Positions 23,686-34,497 of a DNA stretch of 64,000 nucleotides are shown piece after piece. The translations under genes and the position numbers were made by a program. Positions within the stretch are counted from its first letter, which is position 1, and each line of letters begins with the position of its first letter. The notes beneath the pieces are model-generated. The model was not told the origin of the DNA. It saw only the letters and a program-made list of their open reading frames with translations, and ran no database searches. This DNA is from Selaginella moellendorffii (Eukaryota > Streptophyta > Lycopodiopsida > Selaginellales > Selaginellaceae): the NCBI RefSeq assembly GCF_000143415.4, contig NW_003314320.1:815159-879158 (forward strand), given 5' to 3'.

Positions 23686-24340
23686 TGTAAGGAACCAACT
23701 CCCTGAGGTGTCATAGGCTAAAGAATCCCTAAAAACACGACCGAAATGATAAAGAGTTCATCAGATGGAACCGAGTCTAAAATCGAGTCCAAGATCGACT
23801 CTGAGACCAAGTTTGAGATAGAGTCCAGGATCGAGTCCGAAGCCGACTCCGAGACCGAGTTCGAGACTGAGTTCGAGACTAAGTCCGAGATCCAAGATTG
23901 GGTCCAAGACCAAGTCCGAGGTCAAGTCCGAGATCAGGTCCAAGGTTGAGTCAAAGATCGAGTCCGAGATCGAGTCCAAAGTCGGGTTCGAGATCAAGTC
24001 CAAGACCAAGTCCGAGACCAAGTCCGAGTACTAATACATATTGAGGGGTTAAAGCCCAAAGTGTGTGTCTCCCGAGGGAGGGGGGGGGGGAGGGAGGGGA
24101 TGCAGGGGGTTCCAAAAGTATAGTAGGGATAGTGAGGTCTAGGAACCAGTCTTGAAGGAACTTTTCAGTGGTGCTTCCAAATTGACTTAAGGTTGAGATT
24201 GGGGTCGAAGGGCCTTGGGTGGGAGTGAGCATAGACTCAGGTGGTGCCAGAGGGGCCACCCAAGGAAGTGCTCAAGAGCAACTCCCACTCCCAGAATGGA
24301 AACTAACTGCAGTGCTCCCGACTTATGTGGAATGATGCCT
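23686..24340 (+). mobile_element. Family-B LTR (chromovirus LTR) fragment
   Basis: It starts TGTAAGGAACCAACTC, as at 57827. A GA-rich minisatellite (about 23760-24030) is followed by the module AAAGCCCAAAG, GTCTCCCGAGG, a poly-G run, and TTCCAAAAGTATAGTAGGG. The homology stops near 24340, where reverse-transcriptase sequence begins without a proper LTR end, so a deletion joined the LTR to pol. Confidence 0.7.
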
Positions 24341-26520
24341 CATTTGAGTACCTTGCGAAGATGTTGAGAAGACAACCTATCGAACAAGGTATGGGAGCTT
24401 TGAGTTTCTAGTGATGCCCTTCGGGCTATGCAATGCACTGGCAACGTTTTTGGCGTTAATGAACCACATTTTTGTACCCTATCTAGATCACTTTGTGGTC
24501 GTCTATATTGACAATATCCTGATTTATAGCAAAATGCTAGAGAAGCATGCCGAACACTTGATGAAGGTGTTTGAGAAATTAAGGGAACACCAGCTGTATG
24601 CTAAAAAGAGCAAATGTGACTTTGCTCAATAAGAGGTAAAATTTCTTGGGCATGTGGTGGGCAAGGACGGGCTTAAGGTGGACCCTGAGAAGGTCCAAGT
24701 GATCCAAGATTGGGATCCTATCAAACAAGGTATGGAAGCTTTGAGTTTCTGGTGATGCCCTTTGGGCTATGCAATGCGCCGGCAACATTTTCGGCATTGA
24801 TAAACTATATCTTTGTACCCTATCTGAATCACTTCGTGGTTATCTATATTGACGACATCCTGATTTATAGTGAGATGTTAAAGGAGCATGTCGAACACTT
24901 GACGAAGGTGTTTGAGAAACTAAAGGAACACCAATTGTATGCTAAAGAGAGCAAATATAACTTTGCTCAACAATAGGTAAAGTTTCTTGAGCATGTGGTG
25001 GGCAAGGATGGGCTCAAGGTGGACCTTGAGAAGGTCCAAGCGATCTAGGAATGGGAATGACTATCGAATGTATATGAGTTAAGGGCATTCTTAGGGCTTT
25101 GCAACTACTACCAAAAGTTTATCAAACACTATTTGAGAGTAACTTTACTTTTAACTGACCAAATGGGAAAAGGGAAGATGGTATGGATAAGAGAATGTGA
25201 GGTGGCATTTGTCCACCTCAAGGGGAAGTTGAGGAAGGCTCTTGTGTTGTTGTTACCAGATTTTGGTAAGGACTTCGAGGTAGAAACAGATGCTTTAAAC
25301 TTTGTGTTGGGCACAGTGTTAAAGCAAGACAACCATCCAGTAGCGTTCTTCTCGAAGAAGTTAGCAGAAGTGGGCTGCCCATAAGAAGGAATTGTTTGCG
25401 GTGGTCAAGGTGCTCGAGTGGAGACACTACCTTGGGAGACACTTCAAGGTTTACATGCAAGCTTAAAGTTGGCAATATCCAGCGCGACAACAACCTTTTG
25501 GGATGATGTGCAGATAGCATATGAGAACGATGGTCTAACACAAGAAGTGTTGCTAAGGAATCTAGAGGCACAAGAAGCTCACTAGAGAGGTGAGCTGCCA
25601 ACAGAAGAGAAAACAGGCTATACAGAATGCAATGAACTCATCTATTATAAATAAACAAAGGTGTATGTTCCAGAAGGGGAACTAAGGAAGGTAGCCTTAG
25701 AAGAGTGTCATGACGGACCTCTTGTGGAACACGGCAGAGTGCCCAAGATGATGGGCTTACTCAAGAGGAAGTATTATTGGCCAGATATGCCTAAGGACAT
25801 CCAAGACTATGTAAAGACATGTCCAACATGTCAGCAGGTCAAAGCCGTGGCTAAGGCTAGTGGGGGCTTGTTACAAAGCATCCCAATTCCAGATTATCCA
25901 TGGAAATATCTTACAATGGACTGCATCACGGGACTCCCCCCAAGTGAGGGGTTTGATGCAATATTCATGGTGGTGGACTGATTTTCGAAGATGGCACATT
26001 TCATACCCACCACAACGGAGGTGGATGCAGAAGGTGTGGCAAAGCTATTTTTCGAATAAGTGGTTTGAGTGCGGGGAAGGCCAGAGGAGATCATCTCAGA
26101 TCGAGATAAAATCTTCATCAATAAGTTCTAAGAACTCTTCTGGAACAATATCGCACCAAGTTGAAATTCAGCACAACCTATCACCTAGAGACAGGTATTT
26201 GGTATTAAGTCAAGTTTGATGGCACTAACACTTCTTGACAGATGGACAAACGGAAAGGGTGAATAGGCAGTTGGAGGATTATTTATGATGCTATGTCTCT
26301 GGAGACCAGACTGATTGGGTAAGTCATTTGGGACTTGCGGAAATGTGCTATAACAACTCACCACACTTGAGTATCAGAGTGAGTTTATGGGAAGTCATCA
26401 ATGGGCGAGCTATTGAAGGTCCTATGGAACTCGGTGTGGCCGAATATCATGGAGAGTTACCCGCAGTGGAGGCATTCATGGCGGAAAGTCTCAATATTTG
26501 GAATTTCGTGAGGGGGGGGG
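24341..26520 (+). pseudogene. Degenerate chromovirus pol (RT, RNase H, integrase)
   Basis: Reverse-transcriptase motifs [11 protein letters not shown] and [10 protein letters not shown] (YIDD mutated to YIDN in the first copy, YIDDI in the second) are followed by RNase H (FEVETDALNFVLG), a 'HKKELFAVV'-like stretch, the integrase zinc-binding region (YYWPDMPKDIQDYVKTCPTCQ) and the integrase core (GLLQSIPIPDYPWKYLTMD). A 47-bp spliceosomal-type intron (26195-26241) cuts the HPQTDGQTER-like motif, as in the copy at 49022-49068. Stops, frameshifts and a 340-bp tandem duplication make it non-functional. It runs into a poly-G stretch beside the assembly gap. Confidence 0.8.
24377..25060 (+). repeat. 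340-bp tandem duplication in the RT palm
   Basis: The segment beginning CCTATCGAACAAGGTATGG at 24377 recurs at 24717 as CCTATCAAACAAGGTATGG. The active-site region and the following '[18 protein letters not shown]' stretch are therefore present twice. Confidence 0.8.
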
Positions 26521-26740
26521 GGGGGGGGGGTGGGGGGCTAAAAGTACCCCTACCGGGGCGTTAGGCCACGGGGTTTCCCCTCCGTGGCCCAAAAAAAGTG
26601 TTACACTCCAGGCTTGGGATTTAAAGGGTTTTAAAATTAANNNNNNNNNNNNNNNNNNNNNNNNNNNNNNNNNNNNNNNNNNNNNNNNNNNNNNNNNNNN
26701 NNNNNNNNNNNNNNNNNNNNNNNNNNNNNNNNNNNNNNNN
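26510..26740. other. Poly-G stretch and assembly gap
   Basis: Runs of G from about 26511 to 26537 lead into low-quality-looking sequence. Positions 26641-26740 are exactly 100 N. The left boundary of the palindrome-bearing element cannot be read because of this gap. Confidence 0.98.
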
Positions 26741-27339
26741 TATTTGAAAATGACGTGAAATTATACGTTTTTTGTCTAGAGGGCTAGACATATCTGGGGC
26801 ATGGTGACTAGCGCGGTGACTTTATGTCCAGACTGAGTCCATCTGGTTGTATAATAAATCTCATTGTCAAGGTGAACAAGCCGAATCTGAAGTTAAAGAA
26901 GAGCGATGGCATGCACGCACACACTATTTGTTTGTTCATTGAGCGTGTGGTGAGCTTTCCAAGATGAACGTCATTCCTATTAGCCAGACATATAACTTAA
27001 TGGTGAGAACATTTAGATATTATTCAATGTTATCTTTTTCTAACGAATCTAATTGTGAAGGTGTAGCAAAAGGCATTGCTAGTCTGGAGAAGTCATTTAA
27101 CTCATTTGACCCTTAGTGTATTTTCATGAAACTAAATAACATTCATATTATTAAGGAATTTCTCTAGTACCTTTTTTTTACGACATAGAGGCTTGCATTT
27201 CTTTCAAAGGTGATTTAGTAAAAGGCCTGAGGGCACATGCCATTCTATTTCTCAGACCGGTATTAAAATATACTAGTGCAAAGGGAAAAAGGTATTTGGT
27301 GATCAAGTAAATGGCACGAGGGCACACGCCATTATAAGC

Positions 27340-27597
27340 CTAAGCGCTAGTGGACACCTCCTTTTTGGTACTCTCAGCGGTACTATCATCCTTCTCCGGG
27401 TCAGTTGTTTTGCTTTGGATTGTTGTCTCTGACGTTACTGGGGCGTTCTCGATAGTTGTTAATGTTGCCGTTTGTTCAAAAAAATGATCACCTAGAGTAT
27501 AGTACGGGGAGTTTGGAAGACTTATATATTCTACATCTTCACCTATCTCCTTCTCCATCTCCTTTTCTGCCTCACTTACAGATTTTGTGCTTGCCAT
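27340..27597 (-). CDS. Small acidic hypothetical protein or exon
   Basis: An 85-residue frame starts MASTKSVSEAEKEMEKE and ends KKEVSTSA. It is acidic and Ser/Thr-rich and matches nothing I recognise. A GTAAGT inside the seventh codon region could instead be a splice donor. It is downstream of the minus-strand transposase-like gene in the same element and could be a separate small gene. Support is composition only. Confidence 0.3.
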   Translation of the reverse strand: MASTKSVSEAEKEMEKEIGEDVEYISLPNSPYYTLGDHFFEQTATLTTIENAPVTSETTIQSKTTDPEKDDSTAESTKKEVSTSA

Positions 27598-28391
27598 GAG
27601 AACGCTCTTCACCCTAAAATATGGAGTTCGTTGTGTTATAAAAGGAAACCAACACACACGTTGCAAGGGAATGATGGTACATAAAACACGTAAGCCCACA
27701 ATATGGGTTTATGTGCCATTAATATGGGCCACACGCCATATTATTAGATTTATGCACGTGTGATTGGTAAATGCATATGTCATATCATCTTTGTTTTACC
27801 TCACACACTATATCAGGCCTAATGAACCATATCACATGTGCGCACATGCTATATATATGGAGAAGTATTATGCAAGGATAGAAAAATTCAATGCATGATT
27901 GTGGAGAGCAATGGCATGAAGCCACATGCTAAATAACATTTTAGAGAAAGAATTAAAATAAAAACATGCAAACAGTACTGAGTGGACCAAGACTTAGAAG
28001 TGCACAATTGAATGAGGTATTTCTAATAAATATTTCACTCACCTCATATAGAAATGGCTACCACTCTCAAATGGCGTATCGCCTCATACCATCACCTCGC
28101 AATTTGTTATAACAATCCGATGAATTCATATTCGGCTTGTTCACCTTAAACTTTAAGTAAGATTTGCTAGAACAACTAAGAATTTATACTTGTTATTTGT
28201 ATCATCTCACCTAGGAATGGCGTAAGGCCACATGCCATCACGCCTCCTCTGATTCAGATTTGGATTGTTCACCTTGAAATAAAATACATTAGAAACTTAG
28301 TAAAGGAATATTAATGAATCTCACCTTGAACCCGGGTTATGAATGCTCTTGCTACATCTCTTGCATGGTCTGGCAAGGTGATGGTGGCACT

Positions 28392-31379
28392 CTACTTCCG
28401 CATCCAACCATGCACAACATTATCCACCGATATGCTCATGCTGGGATCCCTTGGATTCAGCACCCATCTCTTTTCTAGGCAATCCTTCGTATATCCGGAA
28501 CTTGGCTTGAACCACTCCACAGTTACATTGAAGGAGTTAGTTTCCGCGTCCTCCTCTGCATCAGTGATGCAGCGCCCCACCCATATCATTTGTTTTTTAT
28601 TACTGGGTCTGACAAGCACGACCATTCCTTTGCAGACCTGTACTGGATTGAATGCTGAATCCGGCTTCTTGTTCCTCGGCCCACAATAGTGATCCTCAAC
28701 ATCGTTATCTGTCACTGTATTTCCAGAGGACATTGTTCCGCTACTATTTGGTGCTCTGGGTTCTGGCCAAAAGGACTCTTCCAATTCTTCATATACAACC
28801 GGCCCATTTTGGATAGCAGATATAATCTTCTCCCAGTATTCAAGCAAAGGCTTGCACCTCTGAAAATAGGATTCTCCACCAAACACCAACCCCCTCTTCC
28901 AGAAGGCAATATGCTGTCTAATCCCGGCCACTATACTTTCCTGGTCTTTGAGTCCATCCGGGTGCATCGGCCGTGGGGAACCCTGAGGAATCATAGGTTC
29001 CCCAGTTATGGGATCTCTCTTGAAGAGTTCAATGTCGTCCACTGGCAGCCACACTATGTCCCATTCTCTCATCTTGTACCTCATCACTGGAGCACCGTCA
29101 CACATGCTAAAATGAAATTGAAGAGGCTTCGAGTGGCCAATCAACGTTTCGGATCTGTCCCTGATGGAGCCTCTTACAAACCTCTTAAAGTCTGGAACCT
29201 CTGTCAGAAGTGTAGCTTCAACAGTGCCTTTGATGCAATTTTGGAATTCATCGTAGAGTTGTGGGAGGGTGAGGACATTGGATCGCCGGAGGGACTCTGC
29301 CAGGTGACTGAACATGGCATCGACGTCTTCATGAGTGTGCCCAACCATGAGAAAGCCAAGTGTAACCGTTTCAAATATGCCTTTGGCAACAAGCATCACC
29401 AAGTACGCGAAGACATACATGTTTTTGTTCTCACTGCCAGCATTGTCTGTTTGGAGCAGAAGATGGGGTGGAAGGCCACATCGGCCGCAAGAACTACCTT
29501 GAGATTCTGCTTCGTTTGGATGAGGCTGTGCATTCACCAGGCGACCAGCCTCGTCGGAATGGCATGAGGCCTTACGTGATAACCCTACAATTTGACGGCC
29601 AACATATTCACTGGGATGGCATGGGGCCCTACGCGATACTGCAAGCCTTTGCTCCTCCTCCAGCTGAACCCTGTATGGGGTTCGATTGACAAGGGCCTTA
29701 TGCAAGGGTTGGCCGTTCAGCTCAGTCTGCGCATTTTGCAGAGACCTTAAGTGTTTTGCTAGGGACGCAATCATCATGTTTGCACCCCCGCCACCCCATA
29801 GAGGTACAAAGAAGTTCCCATAGTTCTGGGCACCATGCCCATGAGCAATTATGCCAAACAGAGACACAGGCAGCTGTATGGATGAAGAGATTGCCTTAGG
29901 GGCAGGATTGAGTCGAGGTAAGCACGTCTTTTTCTAGTCCATTTTGTCGTGGATGATGCAGAGGTAAGAGTCAGGTCTCTCCATGGAGAGAATCCTGTTA
30001 TGATAATATGCAGTTCTGCAGCTTCTCTACTCGATGTTGTGGTCGAGCCGCCTTCTAACTAACGTCTCTCGCTCTTGAGCGCTGCAAGAATTCTTTGACA
30101 AAGCCATTTTGATAGCAGTGCACTCGTCACACTTTGAAAAGCTGGAGTACTTTCCTATACTCACATCCCTGAACCTGTTGCTCCACAATCTACTAAATCT
30201 AGATTGGCTCAGCTTCCTGTAGCCATTACTCTGGAGTTCCCGATTCACATCTTCCAATATGGCCCCCTTGGTATACATGGAAGGGAGAACTCGTTGGGTG
30301 TCTCGTGTTCCATCTTCCAAGAGGCGGGTTTTATGTGGTTGTTGCACGCTACATGTCTCAACAAACCTCTTGAAGATTGCCTCTCCATATACAACATGAC
30401 CCCTGGTTTTGTGCGTACCGTCGTTCCCATGGACTGCCTGTTGAACCCTTTGTTCCTCGAACTCAGTTTTGATTCTGTAGAATGTGGTTCGAGGGACTCC
30501 ATAAATGATTCTCCATGCCTTCATGCAGACCAAACCCCTCTGGAAGACCATGCCCCCCACCTGATGTTCTGAAGCATCAACAGATGACCGTAATGCCTCA
30601 TACACAAAATTGCGAGCTGCCTTCCAGGACAATGTCTTGTATCTTGCTCTCTCCTCTTCAATAGCATCCCAATCAGCATGTTGACAGCACCTCCTTTTGC
30701 AACAAGCAACTGTTGAGACCATTCGAACCTCCATCGCCATTTTCTGCCTTTTCAGTTCGTTGCTCAGATCCCTTTGGCTGCGCTTTAGGAAGGTGTACTT
30801 TCTTTTCCCATGAAGAGATGTTCTGTCATCAGTTGTAGTGGTGTTTGATTGTGAATCCTTCACATTCTCAAACACTAAGTGCCTCAATTTCCACCGCACA
30901 ATGCTTCCAATAGTCAGACTGTTTTCTTCTGTGTCAACAACCTCTAAAATCGCAACTCCAATATCATCCCAGCCCAATTCTTGATTAGCAACCGCATCTC
31001 TTGGATCGACAACTGTGGCTAAGCCCTCAGCTACCACCTCCCCCTCGGGGTTGTTTAGAAACACCTTTGCCTGAATCCATGTAGCACGGTTCTTAAGATC
31101 CACGGAGGGAACATGCGTCGCACTTGCGCTGTCCCTAACATCTACTTTCTTCTGAAGATTTTTCAAGGCAACAACAACATTTACCCCGACGACCATCTCT
31201 CCTCGTTCAATAGCGACCACATTCCCATCGAAGACAGTCTCTACTGATACAGCAGCATTGCCTTCCCCAAACCTTTGACAGTGTATAACAAAGTTCCGAT
31301 CCATAGACACAAGGGTCCCTTTTGCAACTCTCTTCCCACCATTCAAAATGTAAACCTTTTCCCCAACCCTGAAGGCCAT
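28392..31379 (-). pseudogene. Transposase-like protein with RNase H-fold signature, two in-frame stops
   Basis: One frame runs from ATG at 31377-31379 to 28392, broken only by TAG at 30027-30029 and TAG at 29934-29936. About 990 residues would be encoded. The N-terminal part (about 1-180) has repeated 'VGEKVYIL', 'VVGVNVVVAL' and 'IQAKVFLNN' strands. A Cys-rich segment (ACCKRRCC, then KCDEC) precedes an acidic triad pattern: IIHDKMD, then LLLQTDN.GSENKNMYV, then GFLMVGHTHEDVDAMFS. Spaced aspartates of this kind suggest a DDE/D transposase or integrase core, an inference without a database search. Eukaryotic proteins with the GHTHED signature are known as uncharacterised domains. The two palindromes at 29559-29637 sit in a poorly conserved stretch that may be an intron. 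Both stops are one C-to-T change from CAG. Confidence 0.7.
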
Positions 31380-31461
31380 TCTGAAAGTGCAGAAAAGAAG
31401 TTAAGACCATACAAAAAATGATTGGAGAATGGCCTAAATCATAACATACCAAACAACCTCA

Positions 31462-31857
31462 ATAGCATGAGGCCACATGCCATTATTCAAACATGCTATT
31501 GACACCCACGTGAAATTTCGCATTCACAAAATTGGCATGAGCCCTCATGCCATTAGTGGTACCACTAATGGCATGAGGCCTCACGCTATCTTTGGCCCCT
31601 GCTAGCCTGTTGCTATATTCCTTTTGCCTTGCTACAACTGTATATATTTTTGTGTGCGTGACTAGTCACCCATACAAAAATATATACAGTTGCAGCAAGG
31701 CAAAAGGAATATGGCAATAGGCTAGCAGGGGCCAAAGATGGTATGAGGCCTCATGCCATCTTGATAAACACACAGCTGCAGGCAAGTAAAAACATACATG
31801 ACAATACACTAGCCATGAAATTGCAAGGGCCCAAGATGGCATGTGGCCTCATGCCAT
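31462..31857. repeat. Foldback/hairpin cluster upstream of the transposase-like gene
   Basis: 31544-31577 is a perfect 34-bp palindrome centred on GGTACC. A second, longer inverted repeat has arms of about 87-89 bp (31568-31655 and 31671-31759) around a short centre containing GTGACTAGTCAC. Both arms end in the 22-bp palindrome. Five palindrome copies lie within 400 bp. The block is immediately upstream of the minus-strand start at 31379, so it could be regulatory or replicative. Confidence 0.85.
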
Positions 31858-31954
31858 TTCTAAATGTGGTCCTAAGCCATTCCATGGTGAACATACTAGG
31901 AAGCACAAGTGCCGAATATCAAGAGGAAGCGGTAGCCACACCAAAGACAGTGCC

Positions 31955-32135
31955 GCTCGCAACACCGCAACTACTCGTAGCGCCGCTCGCAACACCGCAA
32001 CTGCTCGTGGTGCCGCTCGCACAAACTGCCACTCGCATAAACTGCCGCTCGCAATGGCGCTCGCAATACCGCAACCGCTCGTAGACGCATAAACCACAGC
32101 TCACAATGCCGCTTACACAAGCACCGCTCACTGCG
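31955..32135. repeat. GC-rich minisatellite of CCGCTCGCA units
   Basis: Imperfect units of the type GCCGCTCGCAACACCGCAACT repeat several times and then shorten to CGCTCGCA/CACTCGCA forms. A similar CGCTC-rich stretch occurs at about 34120-34290. No gene is supported. Confidence 0.75.
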
Positions 32136-32444
32136 CTCAGCGAAACCAAGAACACGGCACACAAAAATGATAGACCTAGGAATGAGTTCGAGAATTCAAA
32201 AATAACACACGCTTGAACGTCACATCAAATCCTCTGACAAACCAGATCTTATGACTCCTCTGACAAATTTTAAATTGAGTAGATTCTAGACTTTGCTGTC
32301 GGAGGTTGAACTTTGTCCCATCATGTCCTTGCCTCGATCTAGCTGTGCCATGTCAGTGATTCGAACTTTGCCATGCCATGTCAGCGATCCGCGCCAAGAT
32401 TATTCGCTGTGTAAAGGAATAATTATGCTGTGTGTGTACGTCCA

Positions 32445-33790
32445 TTTATGGCAATATAAGGCCACACGCCATTCAAAGAATAATGCTAGTCGAGCATTTT
32501 TTGGTGCATTTTTGGGTTCAAAATTGCATGAGCCCACACGCTATAAAGTTTACCTATACCAAAAATAGAAACAGCTTTATTTACTTGGGAATTTAAGTGG
32601 TTGAGGCATTTTTAAACTTACAAACACATGCCCTACTTACATTCCTTTGGTTGCTTAAAATTCAAAAATATTATAAACCTTTCTTTTTGCATTTTCAATG
32701 TTTTCAATTATGGTTTTTGATTTTCACAGGACCAGCCTAGTAATCTATTTGCATCCCGTTATGTTTATAGCTAGCTTTCGTTTGTCCCCTTCGCTAGCCT
32801 GAGATACATTTGCTCGGCATTTGCCTCTTACAGCATTTGCCCAGAAAGGGCATCTTTCTTCACGCAGCATTTGCCACATGTTTAGGGTTTAGGGTTTAGG
32901 GTTTAGCAATTCAGTAGCTTGATAAACATGCAAATACAAAACTTGATGCAAAATCCTTTGATATGTCACAATGCCCCTAGGACCATAAACACATTTCAAT
33001 AGAGAGGGTCCTTTCATTTCATAACTCCTTACGTAGATCTTGGTGAAACTAGAGTTAGTGAAGTTAATTTCTTGTGATCCCGCATCTGATTGTGATGTCC
33101 CTTTGCAGTGTCGATGGAAAGGTCAATGCACACCAAACTGTAAAATCTTGGAGCAAAATAACGGTCGGATCTATGGCAAATGCCCCTGAAACATTGTAAG
33201 GCTCGTGTGGTCTCATGTGGTGTCCGATCGAGATGCTTCTTTGCAGGGTCATCAAGAAAGACATTGTATACCATTTTGTAAAATCTAGTTGCGATCTAAC
33301 GGTTGGATCTCCAGAAAACTCAAAAAAATCTCACGCTTGTCAGAATATCCTAGGAATATACTCCTATGTGCCCCTGAAAATGGCATGCGGCCTCACGCCA
33401 TTCAAGAGATAACGCCAGATGACACCGAGAATTTTTTGGTGCATTTTTTGGGTTCAAAATTGCATGAGCCCACACGCTATAAAGTTTATCTTTGCCAAAT
33501 AGAGAAAAGTTTATCTGTGTCATGTAAGGTAGTTACAGTCCTTTGTGCTCGGCATCTGCCTCTTGCAGCATTTGCACTGAAAGGGAATTTTTCTCCATTC
33601 AGCATTTGGCCCTGAAAATGGCATGCGCCCACACGCCATTCAAGGAATAACGCTACAGGACGCCTGGATTTTTGGGTTTAAAATGTTTAGGGTTTTTTGG
33701 GTTTTTTCAAAATATTTTGGGTCCAACGTTTTTTGGGTTTCTTTGGTTCAAAATTGCATGAGCCCACACGCTATAATATTGATTTGAGAG
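32445..33790. repeat. Diverged non-coding repeat blocks
   Basis: A unit with one palindrome, the string GGTTCAAAATTGCATGAGCC and a following CACACGCTATAA occurs at about 32445-32563, 33375-33510 and 33610-33790. A CGGCATTTGCCTCTT/GCATTTGCC block occurs at about 32815-32880 and 33550-33610. Two 150-200-bp copies of a 'TTTGCAG.GTC...TGTAAAATCT' segment lie at about 33060-33200 and 33215-33330. No coding sequence is supported. Confidence 0.7.
32881..32906 (+). repeat. Interstitial plant telomere-type repeat
   Basis: Three perfect TTTAGGG units plus a partial fourth, the Arabidopsis-type plant telomere repeat, inside the mobile element. A degenerate TTTAGGG also occurs near 33680. Confidence 0.9.
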
Positions 33791-34497
33791 AAAAATAGAA
33801 ACAGATAGAATTTCTTTATTTAGCTGAACATCTGCCATTTTTGGAAATACAAGATGCTTTGGAATATCCAATCATACATGGTATAAATATAGCGAGGGTA
33901 TTAAATGATATCCCAATCATGATCTTTCTTTTGGATTTCGCGTGCATGCAGTCCAAGGAATGATGACGTTGCGGATTTCTTTTGGATTTTGCGTGCTTGC
34001 ATGCGTGCGGCAATCCAGAAATTAATGGTGGCGCCCAAGTCTGAGGAATGATGACGTGGCGGGATTACCAACCGTTGTGACATTTCGCGCGTGTGAGGTT
34101 AGGTTTTGCATTTTGCTTCATCCTCGCGCTCGCACACTCGCGCTCACGCTCGCATTGCGCTCCCACTCGCGATCACGCTCACATTTGCGCTCATCTACCT
34201 TCTCTACAGGTTTCTCGTGTGCATCGGCGTCCACTCGCGCTTGCATCACACTCGCGCTCGCATCGCGCTCGTGTGCATTGGCGTCCACTTCAAGACACAC
34301 CCAGTTTGTAACTTCGCCGCCAACTCCGCCGCCACTCCGCCACCCACACGCAGCCCACTTGGCGTCCCCGGAGATTTCAGCGCCACTCTCCAATTGTTAA
34401 GTGGCAGAGTAGCCTTGCTACTACGATCCGCTGCACACACAGTGCACATTCGCCAGCGAGTCCGGCCTCGATTGTCACACCTCCATTTGGCTTCAAA

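Noticed and set aside
28689-29567. 292-codon plus-strand frame
   Set aside because: It is antisense to the transposase-like gene, whose motifs are on the minus strand. It lacks any recognisable domain.
29934-30029. Stop-codon readthrough or altered code in the transposase-like gene
   Set aside because: The same C-to-T stop pattern appears in unrelated retroelements nearby, so methylation decay explains it better.
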